13,778 nucleotides of DNA. It comes from JBDNBY01 sp039767595 (GTDB taxonomy: Bacteria; Pseudomonadota; Alphaproteobacteria; Rhodobacterales; Rhodobacteraceae). The stretch spans positions 1 through 13,778 of the forward strand of contig JBDNBY010000028.1 of NCBI GenBank assembly GCA_039767595.1, written 5' to 3'. Numbering within the stretch: position 1 is the first letter of the stretch; each line of letters opens with the position of its first letter. A program made the position numbers and the translations under genes. The notes under the pieces were generated by a model. That model did no database searches, was not told the origin of the DNA, and was given only the letters and a program-made list of their open reading frames with translations. Positions 1 to 6,230 of the stretch are shown in pieces.

Positions 1-145
1 TATGGTCACGAATGGCGGCACGATCCTTGGATCCGGCATAGCGGCTGTTGCGCGCCCAGCGCAGGAACGCTTGCTCAAGGGCCGTGCCCTCAAGCCAAAC
101 ATCTAAGATTTCTATCGCGGCACTGACGCGCGCAGCTGGTGTCAT
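1..145 (-). CDS. RsmB-family 16S rRNA (cytosine-C5) methyltransferase, N-terminal fragment
   Basis: Partial gene: the first 48 codons are present and the rest lies beyond the left edge. The ATG is at 143-145 on the minus strand and the frame stays open to base 1. The peptide begins MTPAARVSAAIEILDVWLEG and continues with an RWARNSRYAGSKDRAAIRDH-like stretch. I recognise this as the helical NusB-like N-terminal region of RsmB/Fmu-type rRNA methyltransferases of Rhodobacterales, which methylate a cytosine of 16S rRNA using S-adenosylmethionine. The catalytic domain (SAM motif, two catalytic cysteines) is outside the window, so the exact target cannot be checked. Only 3 nt separate its start from the guaB stop codon, which suggests co-transcription and translational coupling. 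Called from N-terminal resemblance and position. Confidence 0.75.
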   Translation of the reverse strand, partial: MTPAARVSAAIEILDVWLEGTALEQAFLRWARNSRYAGSKDRAAIRDH

Positions 146-148
146 GGG

Positions 149-1597
149 TCAGCTGCGACGATAGTTGGGGCTCTCGCGCGTGATTTGAACATCATGCACG
201 TGGCTTTCTGACAGGCCCGCATTGGTAATACGGACGAATTCACAGTTGCGGCGCATCTCATCGACCGTTGCACAGCCAGTATAGCCCATGGCCGCCCGCA
301 GCCCGCCCACCAATTGGTGCACAACTGCGCCAGCCGCACCTTTGTAGGGAACTTGGCCTTCGATGCCTTCGGGCACCAATTTGTCCGTCGCGGCGTCTTT
401 TTGGAAATACCGATCCGCAGATCCACGCGCCATCGCGCCCATCGATCCCATCCCGCGATAGGATTTGAACGACCGGCCTTGATACAAAATCACTTCGCCT
501 GGCGACTCGTCTGTGCCCGCAATCGCCGAGCCGACCATCGCGCAGGATGCTCCGGCGGCAATTGCCTTGGCAAAATCGCCCGAAAATTTGATACCGCCAT
601 CCGCAATCACAGGGACATCACCGGCCGCCGCCGCGCAATCCATAATCGCCGTCAGTTGCGGCACGCCCACACCCGCCACAATGCGCGTGGTACAAATGGA
701 GCCCGGGCCAATGCCCACTTTGATCGCATCTGCCCCCGCATCAATCAGCGCGCGCGTCGCGGCCCCTGTGGCCACATTACCGGCGATGATTTGCGTGTCG
801 CCTGCCTCTTTTTTCAAACGCGCCACCGCAGCGGCTACGCCTTCGGAATGACCATGGGCCGTGTCAATGACAACGGCATCAACGCCAGCCTCGATCAATT
901 CCATGGAACGTTCAAAGCCAGCATCCCCAACGGTAGAGGCCGCCGCCACCCGCAAGCGGCCCAGATCATCTTTGCACGCCGTTGGGTTCAGCACAGCTTG
1001 ATCCGTATCGCGCAAGGTCAATAGGCCCGTCAGCTTGCCTTTATCACCTGTGACCAAAAGCTTTTCTAAACGGCGCTCTTGCATGATGGAGCGGGCCAAT
1101 TCGCGATCAAAGGGTTCTGAGACAATCGCCAAATTATCCGATGTCATCATCGCCGAGATCGGTGTCTTGTCGTCCTTGGCAAAGCGCATGTCGCGATTGG
1201 TTACGATGCCCACAATGGTTCCATCTTTGGCCACGACCGGGAAGCCTGTGATTTTGTACCGCTCTTGCAAAGCCTTGGCATCAGCCAGCGTTTGATCATC
1301 GGTAAGGGTAATGGGATTATAGACAATGCCGCTGACAAATCGTTTGACGCGGCGCACTTCGCGCGCTTGCTCTGGAACATCTAGATTGCGGTGAATGACG
1401 CCCATGCCGCCCGCTTGGGCCATCGTGATCGCCATCCGCGCCTCGGTGACCGTATCCATCGCAGAGGACAGCAGTGGGATATTCAGTGAAATGGATTGGG
1501 TCAGCGCAGTGCGCGTATCCGCCATCGAGGGCATCACGTTTGACGCCCCAGGAACCAAAAGAACATCGTCAAAGGTCAAAGCTTCACGGATTTGCAT
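149..1597 (-). CDS. guaB: Inosine-5'-monophosphate dehydrogenase
   Basis: Cytosolic enzyme oxidising IMP to XMP with NAD+, the committed step of GMP synthesis. The product is 482 aa, usual for bacterial IMPDH. It starts MQIREALTFDDVLLVPG, the typical N-terminus. A CBS-domain pair occupies about residues 92-205, inserted in the TIM barrel. The active-site loop GIGPGSICTTR (296-305) holds the catalytic Cys302. The flap carries YRGMGSMGAM (380-389) and the catalytic Arg396-Tyr397 pair in SADRYFQ. The phosphate-binding IADGGIKFSG is at 331-340. The frame is open for 22 more codons upstream, but that extension has no family resemblance, and the ATG at 1595-1597 has a strong Shine-Dalgarno (AAGGAG, 7 nt away), so I chose it. 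It is transcribed away from the RACo-type gene and is followed closely by the rsmB-like gene. Confidence 0.98.
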   Translation of the reverse strand: MQIREALTFDDVLLVPGASNVMPSMADTRTALTQSISLNIPLLSSAMDTVTEARMAITMAQAGGMGVIHRNLDVPEQAREVRRVKRFVSGIVYNPITLTDDQTLADAKALQERYKITGFPVVAKDGTIVGIVTNRDMRFAKDDKTPISAMMTSDNLAIVSEPFDRELARSIMQERRLEKLLVTGDKGKLTGLLTLRDTDQAVLNPTACKDDLGRLRVAAASTVGDAGFERSMELIEAGVDAVVIDTAHGHSEGVAAAVARLKKEAGDTQIIAGNVATGAATRALIDAGADAIKVGIGPGSICTTRIVAGVGVPQLTAIMDCAAAAGDVPVIADGGIKFSGDFAKAIAAGASCAMVGSAIAGTDESPGEVILYQGRSFKSYRGMGSMGAMARGSADRYFQKDAATDKLVPEGIEGQVPYKGAAGAVVHQLVGGLRAAMGYTGCATVDEMRRNCEFVRITNAGLSESHVHDVQITRESPNYRRS

Positions 1598-1604
1598 GGG
1601 ATCA

Positions 1605-1610
1605 CTCCTT
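1605..1610 (-). promoter_or_regulatory. guaB ribosome binding site that fixes the start
   Basis: On the minus strand this reads AAGGAG, 7 nt upstream of the ATG at 1597. It favours the 482-aa product over the 504-aa reading from a start at 1663. Confidence 0.8.
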
Positions 1611-1619
1611 TTCCCCGTC

Positions 1620-1646
1620 CATATAACGCCACGCGCCAGTGTGCAA
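1620..1646 (-). promoter_or_regulatory. guaB: Possible guaB promoter
   Basis: On the minus strand TTGCAC (1641-1646) is followed after 15 nt by TATATG (1620-1625), about 22 nt upstream of the guaB start. The spacer is shorter than the usual 17 nt and the -35 match is only partial, so this is a weak call based on position and the TATAT core. Confidence 0.3.
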
Positions 1647-1714
1647 TTCCCCAAACTCGACAAATTGTGGCGCGAATAACGCCTTTTGTGACGTGGATCG
1701 GCTTTCCTTTGTCT

Positions 1715-1724
1715 GACAGCTGTC
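1715..1724. promoter_or_regulatory. 10-bp palindrome GACAGCTGTC, operator-like
   Basis: A perfect 10-bp palindrome 36 nt upstream of the RACo-type gene and 118 nt upstream of guaB. It directly abuts TATGTT (1725-1730), a plausible -10 for the plus-strand gene. That position would suit a repressor or activator half-site pair. I cannot assign a regulator family. Palindromes of this size also occur by chance. Confidence 0.3.
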
Positions 1725-1759
1725 TATGTTAGGCGAGAGTTTGAAATAAGGGCAGTACA

Positions 1760-3805
1760 ATGGCGCAAGATCCCCTAGTGATTTTCACCCCATCCGGCAA
1801 ACGAGGCCACTTTCCAGTGGGCACTCCTATCCTGACCGCTGCGCGGCAGCTTGGGGTCGATCTCGATTCTGTGTGCGGCGGGCGTGGCATTTGTAGTAAA
1901 TGCCAAATCACGCCCTCTTATGGCGAGTTTTCAAAACATGGCCTCACGGTTGAGGCAGATGCCCTGTCGGAATGGAACTCTGTGGAGCAGCGGTATGACG
2001 ATATTCGCGGGCTCACCTCTGGGCGGCGTTTGGGCTGTCAGGCCACTGTGCAAAAAGACGTGATCATCGACGTGCCGGCCGAGAGCCAAGTGCATCGCCA
2101 AGTGGTGCGCAAGGCGGCCTCGGATCGCGTGATGGTGATGGATCCGGCGACCAAGCTCTATTATGTCGAAGTGGCCGAGCCGGACATGCATGACCCCACA
2201 GGCGATTCTCAGCGTGTGTTGGCCGCGCTCAAACGCGATTGGGGCATTGAAACGGCTCAATTCGATTTTTCTGTCCTGACGAAACTGCAAAAGACCCTGC
2301 GCAAAGGGAATTGGACGGCCACCGTTGCCCTGTTTGAAGATGGCGACGGGATGGCCCGCATAATTGATGTCTTCTCTGGTTTGCATGAGGGCGGGATCTA
2401 TGGCTTTGCGGTGGATCTCGGGTCCACGACGATTGCCGCACATTTGACTGATCTCAAGACGGGGGCGGTCATTGCCTCGTCTGGGATTATGAACCCTCAG
2501 ATCCGATTTGGTGAGGATTTGATGAGCCGCGTGTCCTATGCGATGATGAATGAGGGCGGCGACAAGGAAATGACCCGCGCGGTGCGCGAGGCGATGGATG
2601 CGCTCTTTGCCACGCTGACCAGCGAGGCCGAGATTGATCCGCGCTTGGTAATGGAGACGGTGGTTGTATGTAACCCCGTGATGCATCACCTATTTATCGG
2701 TGTCGATCCTGTGGAATTGGGCCAAGCGCCCTTTGCCCTTGTGACATCTCAGGCCGTGCATGTAGCGGCCAAGGAACTGAATTTGAGCGCGATGAACCCC
2801 GCGGCGCAAATCTATATCTTGCCATGTATTGCGGGTCATGTCGGGGCGGATGCCGCCGCCGTTGCCCTGAGCGAAGAGCCAGAGACATCCCAAGACCTCG
2901 CTTTGATCGTCGATGTGGGCACAAATGCAGAAATCCTCCTTGGGGATCATACGCGCGTTCTGGCCTGCTCATCGCCGACCGGCCCTGCCTTTGAAGGGGC
3001 GCAGATCAGCTCGGGCCAGAGGGCGGCCCCTGGGGCCATTGAGAAAATCGAAATTGACCCTGTGAGCAAAGAGCCAAGGTTTCGCATCATTGGCGTGGAT
3101 CAATGGTCAGATGAAGATGGCTTTGACGCAGCCGCCGCCCAAAGCGGTATCACCGGTATTTGCGGCTCTGGCATTATCGAGGCGATCGCCGAAATGCGCA
3201 TTGCGGGGATCATGGATGACAGCGGTCTGATCGGCTCGGCGGCGATGACTGGCACGCCGCGCTGTATCGAAAATGGCCGCACGCATGAATATGTGATCTA
3301 TGACGGCAGTGCCGCGGGCGGGCCCAAAATCACTGTGACCCAAGGGGACGTGCGCGCCATTCAGCTGGCGAAATCCGCGCTCTATGCTGGCGCGCGTTTG
3401 CTGATGGACGAGCGCGGCGTTGATAAAGTGGATCGCGTGGTGCTCGCGGGGGCCTTTGGTGCACATATCTCATCGAAACATGCGATGGTGCTGGGCATGA
3501 TCCCTGATGTGCCGTTGGACAAAGTGCAATCGGCGGGCAATGCGGCCGGCACAGGGGCGCGCATGGCGCTATGTTCGCGCGCAGCACGGCGCAAAATCGA
3601 AGGGCTGGTGCGTCAAATCACCAAGGTCGAAACAGCGATTGAACCAAAATTCCAAGAGCATTTCGTCAATGCCAATGCGATCCCGCATAAAACAGACCCG
3701 TTCCCAGAACTGAGCAAAATCCTCACGTTACCTAAGGTGAATTATAACGCAAAATCCAACGGCTCGGACGACAGTGGTGGCCGCCGCCGTCGCCGCCGCG
3801 CATAA
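1760..3805 (+). CDS. 2Fe-2S/ASKHA protein, RACo-type corrinoid activator (DUF4445 family)
   Basis: 681 aa. Residues 1-100 form a plant-type ferredoxin domain with Cys39, Cys45, Cys48 and Cys93, the C-x5-C-x2-C...C pattern of a 2Fe-2S cluster. A linker of about 100 residues follows. From about 214 comes an ASKHA (actin/Hsp70/sugar-kinase) ATPase fold: phosphate-1 loop VDLGSTT (218-224), phosphate-2 loop VDVGTNAEILLG (384-395), GICGSGIIEAI (466-476) and adenosine motif VLAGAFGAHIS (561-571). Characterised members (RACo, RamA-like) use ATP to return inactive Co(II) corrinoid protein to Co(I), so a role in corrinoid-dependent methyl transfer is inferred. No corrinoid protein, methyltransferase or B12 gene is in the window, so its partner must be elsewhere. 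The tail is GGRRRRRRA, six arginines in a row. The start has AAGGG 7 nt upstream. Automatic annotation sometimes calls this family ferredoxin or drug:proton antiporter; the latter is unsupported. Confidence 0.88.
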   Translation: MAQDPLVIFTPSGKRGHFPVGTPILTAARQLGVDLDSVCGGRGICSKCQITPSYGEFSKHGLTVEADALSEWNSVEQRYDDIRGLTSGRRLGCQATVQKDVIIDVPAESQVHRQVVRKAASDRVMVMDPATKLYYVEVAEPDMHDPTGDSQRVLAALKRDWGIETAQFDFSVLTKLQKTLRKGNWTATVALFEDGDGMARIIDVFSGLHEGGIYGFAVDLGSTTIAAHLTDLKTGAVIASSGIMNPQIRFGEDLMSRVSYAMMNEGGDKEMTRAVREAMDALFATLTSEAEIDPRLVMETVVVCNPVMHHLFIGVDPVELGQAPFALVTSQAVHVAAKELNLSAMNPAAQIYILPCIAGHVGADAAAVALSEEPETSQDLALIVDVGTNAEILLGDHTRVLACSSPTGPAFEGAQISSGQRAAPGAIEKIEIDPVSKEPRFRIIGVDQWSDEDGFDAAAAQSGITGICGSGIIEAIAEMRIAGIMDDSGLIGSAAMTGTPRCIENGRTHEYVIYDGSAAGGPKITVTQGDVRAIQLAKSALYAGARLLMDERGVDKVDRVVLAGAFGAHISSKHAMVLGMIPDVPLDKVQSAGNAAGTGARMALCSRAARRKIEGLVRQITKVETAIEPKFQEHFVNANAIPHKTDPFPELSKILTLPKVNYNAKSNGSDDSGGRRRRRRA

Positions 3806-3811
3806 CGGAAA

Positions 3812-3840
3812 ACGATAGCGCGGTCCTACCGCGCTATCGT
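3812..3840. terminator. Perfect 13-bp hairpin between convergent genes
   Basis: Arms ACGATAGCGCGGT (3812-3824) and ACCGCGCTATCGT (3828-3840) pair perfectly around a 3-nt loop. It lies 6 nt after the RACo-type stop and 13 nt after the end of the minus-strand gene. On the minus strand the stem runs into a TTTT stretch, giving a classic intrinsic terminator. On the plus strand there is no T-run, but the stable GC-rich stem could still block or stabilise the 3' end. Probably serves both genes, mainly the minus-strand one. Confidence 0.8.
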
Positions 3841-3853
3841 CCATGTTTACGAA

Positions 3854-5131
3854 CTACTGGCACATGCCGAGATATCCATTTTGGAACCCGATCACACCAC
3901 TAAACCCAACAGCATGATAATCATGGCGGTTCGAATTTCGAAACTCCAAATAATGTTGTCCCGCATCGGACGTCGAAATCGTACCGGCCCCCGCATTGGC
4001 GGAATTATGCGTGTTCGGACCTTCGATGAATTCGTTACCGTCTAAGTGGGCGCTCACGCTGTTGTCACCGCGCAATCCCGTCACATTGATGATCGCTTGG
4101 GTTGGATACTCTTGAGAACTGCATAGACAAAACGGCAATTTATACACGTAGTCGCCGGCGTTTTGCTCTTTGGATAGATTACTGCGATCCGACAACCAAA
4201 TGTGCATATCGTCGTGCTCATAGGCGCCATGATCAAAAATAGGTGCTCCATCTAATGTTTGCACAACTGTCGGGGCTCCGCCGTTCAAGCTCCAGTGCAC
4301 CACGGCTTGATTGCTGGCAAGGTCAACTCGGTCACCACCGCAATTCCAAAGCCGATTATTTTCGATCAAACGTTCTTTGGTTGTCTCGACGTCCAAACTG
4401 GCAACCTGTGCTTCTCCGCCAGTGTAGTAGCCAACAACATCAAATGGCTCTCGGGACTCTACCACCAGAAATCCATCGAAAAAACTTCCCATGTCTTGAA
4501 ATTGAGACATTGTTTCGCAGTCATAATATTGAGCGCCATCCGGTCCCAAAGTTCCATCCACAAAATGTGATATATCCCCAGGTTTGCCATTATATGCTTG
4601 GGCAAATTTTACACGAAACTCAACGGCGGTGTAGTTGGGATTATGGATGTTCACAGCCGTTCTATAATCGCCGTCATGAAGCATGCCACCTTTGGGGCGA
4701 CCACACACGACCTTAGTGGCGTATTGATAGTCTGAGGGCGCGTTTTCTTGGCTCGTAATTGGCTTGCCTGGGCCACAAGGTAACGTGATTGATTTGGGGC
4801 CAAGCTGTCCTTTTTTATCACTCGTACCGATCCAAGACTTACCCTGAGCCGTGATTACGCCGCACATCCCATTTTCCTTAGCAAAAGCCTCCAGATCAAT
4901 GGAGTTGAAATGATTGAGCCCAAGTGCATTGCATTCCGATCTATGGCTGCCGTCCCATTGGCGCCACTTTTTCCCATTGGTTCGACGATCCCAAATCTTG
5001 TTATTGTGAAGCGTCGCTTGGCCCGCTTGTGTGATCTGTACATCTGCGAAACAATGCGCAGCAAATCCTTTATTTGATAAGAAAAGGGATGCAAAAACCG
5101 CGCCCCCCAAAATATATATGAAACGAGACAT
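3854..5131 (-). CDS. Secreted cysteine-rich protein of unknown function
   Basis: 425 aa, family not recognised with confidence. The N-terminus MSRFIYILGGAVFASLF is a clear Sec signal peptide, with likely cleavage after Ala25 (GFAA/H). The mature part holds ten cysteines (27, 67, 90, 119, 143, 205, 264, 335, 337, 424), fitting periplasmic or extracellular disulfides. Residues 138-250 carry a pattern I recall from uncharacterised secreted proteins of predicted beta-sandwich type: YRTAVNIHNPN, then DC, GFLVVESREPFDVVGYYT and SLDVE. The rest has no catalytic motif I can name; residues 345-415 also look beta-rich. An AGGAG lies 8 nt before the ATG. The DNA is AT-richer (about 45% G+C in the stretch I counted) with more A/T-ending codons than its neighbours, suggesting acquisition or fast divergence. 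It stands alone, with a terminator at its 3' end. Confidence 0.8.
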   Translation of the reverse strand: MSRFIYILGGAVFASLFLSNKGFAAHCFADVQITQAGQATLHNNKIWDRRTNGKKWRQWDGSHRSECNALGLNHFNSIDLEAFAKENGMCGVITAQGKSWIGTSDKKGQLGPKSITLPCGPGKPITSQENAPSDYQYATKVVCGRPKGGMLHDGDYRTAVNIHNPNYTAVEFRVKFAQAYNGKPGDISHFVDGTLGPDGAQYYDCETMSQFQDMGSFFDGFLVVESREPFDVVGYYTGGEAQVASLDVETTKERLIENNRLWNCGGDRVDLASNQAVVHWSLNGGAPTVVQTLDGAPIFDHGAYEHDDMHIWLSDRSNLSKEQNAGDYVYKLPFCLCSSQEYPTQAIINVTGLRGDNSVSAHLDGNEFIEGPNTHNSANAGAGTISTSDAGQHYLEFRNSNRHDYHAVGFSGVIGFQNGYLGMCQ

Positions 5132-5158
5132 TCACTCTCTCCTGATTAATGTGGTTAA

Positions 5159-5182
5159 AAAAATTGCTGATCAACAATTTTT
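5159..5182. promoter_or_regulatory. 24-bp near-perfect palindrome, operator-like
   Basis: Outer arms AAAAATTG (5159-5166) and CAATTTTT (5175-5182) flank a TGATCA core (5168-5173). Eleven of twelve symmetric positions match; the one mismatch is 5167/5174. The centre is 39 nt upstream of the secreted-protein start, in the divergent spacer with the MBL-fold gene. The A/T-rich arms make a poor RNA terminator stem, so a protein-binding site is more likely, but no regulator family can be named. Confidence 0.4.
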
Positions 5183-5329
5183 AAACGCCACCACACAACC
5201 ATTGGGTGAATAAATGCGCATATCCTCACCTTGTTGCTCAACCAAATTTTGCACCAATGGAACGCACAACGCGCAAACATCCGGTTTTGGGGGCACAGTT
5301 AACTTGCCTTGATCAATCAAAAACGGCAC
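5171..5329 (-). CDS. Possible small cysteine-containing ORF or gene remnant (52 codons)
   Basis: On the minus strand a frame runs from a GTG at 5327-5329 to a TGA at 5171-5173. The peptide starts PFLIDQGKLTVPPKPDVCAL after the first residue and ends with GCVVAFKNC. It has four cysteines: a C-x2-C pair (19, 22) and Cys45 and Cys52. The composition looks protein-like rather than like a shadow, since no gene lies opposite it. The GTG has no good Shine-Dalgarno. An internal ATG (5222-5224) preceded by AAGGTGAGG would give a 16-residue peptide ending 39 nt before the secreted-protein gene, so it could be a leader peptide. Alternatively it is the tail of a truncated gene or chance. The stop lies inside the palindrome at 5159-5182. 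Confidence 0.22.
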   Translation of the reverse strand: MPFLIDQGKLTVPPKPDVCALCVPLVQNLVEQQGEDMRIYSPNGCVVAFKNC

Positions 5330-5351
5330 TCTTGATTAAAAAGGATGGAAC

Positions 5352-6230
5352 ATGCCGACACTCACACTCCTTGGAACCAAGGGCGGGCCTTCTTTGCGAG
5401 AGGAGGGGCCGTCGTTTTTGCCCACGTCAAATCACCTTGCGATCGCGGGGCGGTCTATTGTTGTGGATTGTGGGATTGGGGTAAGCGCGGCGCTTGTGCG
5501 GGCGGGTGTGGCCCTGCCCCAGATCACTGATATTTTCATCACACATTACCATTCGGATCATGTGCTTGAGCTGGGCGGGCTGTTGCATACGGCGTGGACG
5601 TCGGGGCTCAAGACACCGATCCATGTCTACGGGCCTGTGGGGTTAACCGATGTGATGAACGGCTTTTATGCGATGATGTCCTATGACATTCATTTGCGCA
5701 TTGCCGATGAGGGTCGCGTTCCTTTGATGGATTTGATCCACCTGCATGAATTTGGCGCCAATGCCCAAGATCGCGCGATCCATAACATCCTTGAGACCCC
5801 AGACTTGAAGGTTGAGGCGATGCGCGTTGAGCATCCCCCCGTCACACAGACCTATGCCCTGAAATTTAGCGGGGACGGCCGCGTGATCACCTTTGGGTCG
5901 GACACGGCGGCACTGAGCGAATTGGCGGAATTTGCCCGTCACAGCGATGTTTTAGTACATGAAGCGATGCATGAAAAAGGGATCGCTTTCGTGCTTTCAA
6001 AGACCCGCAATGCAGACGACCGGCTGCGCCAGCATCTTTTGGCCTCGCACACATTTGCCGCCGATGCGGCCGCATTGGCACAGCGTGCGCAGGTCAAGCG
6101 TTTGGTGTTTAATCACCTCTTGCCCCCCGAGCGGCATGTTTGCAGCGACGCGGATTGGCACCAAGAGGTCACGCCGCACTTCGATGGCCCATTCGATCTG
6201 GGCTATGATGGGCTTAAAATTACGCTTTAA
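5352..6230 (+). CDS. MBL-fold metallo-hydrolase
   Basis: 292 aa metallo-beta-lactamase-fold protein of the RNase Z/arylsulfatase-like branch, presumably cytosolic as there is no signal peptide. The zinc motif is HYHSDH at 65-70 (H65, H67, D69, H70). Further metal ligands are likely His161 (RVEHPP), Asp184 (FGSDT) and His255 (FNHLLPP). VHEAMHE at 202-208 follows the pattern of this branch. The family hydrolyses phosphodiesters, sulfate esters and lactones, and the substrate cannot be read from sequence. AAGGA lies 6 nt before the ATG. The gene starts inside an AT-rich spacer but its own codon use returns to the GC-richer style of the region. Its last 4 nt overlap the end of the convergent uup gene, so no terminator lies between them. 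Confidence 0.88.
   Translation: MPTLTLLGTKGGPSLREEGPSFLPTSNHLAIAGRSIVVDCGIGVSAALVRAGVALPQITDIFITHYHSDHVLELGGLLHTAWTSGLKTPIHVYGPVGLTDVMNGFYAMMSYDIHLRIADEGRVPLMDLIHLHEFGANAQDRAIHNILETPDLKVEAMRVEHPPVTQTYALKFSGDGRVITFGSDTAALSELAEFARHSDVLVHEAMHEKGIAFVLSKTRNADDRLRQHLLASHTFAADAAALAQRAQVKRLVFNHLLPPERHVCSDADWHQEVTPHFDGPFDLGYDGLKITL

Noticed and set aside
314..1024. 236-aa plus-strand frame opposite guaB
   Set aside because: Arg/His-rich antisense of a conserved gene; composition typical of a shadow frame.
1598..1663. N-terminal 22-residue extension of guaB
   Set aside because: No resemblance to IMPDH N-termini; the start at 1597 has an ideal Shine-Dalgarno and gives the standard 482-aa length.
1931..2689. 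252-aa minus-strand frame inside the RACo-type gene
   Set aside because: His/Arg-rich shadow of a well-supported gene, with no motif or ribosome site.
5146..5158. Two TTAA half-sites resembling a CtrA box
   Set aside because: The spacing is 5 nt, not the 7 nt of the CtrA motif.
5312..5323. TTGATCAATCAA, resembling an FNR/Anr box
   Set aside because: The half-sites are 2 nt apart instead of 4, and the sequence is not symmetric in the right register.
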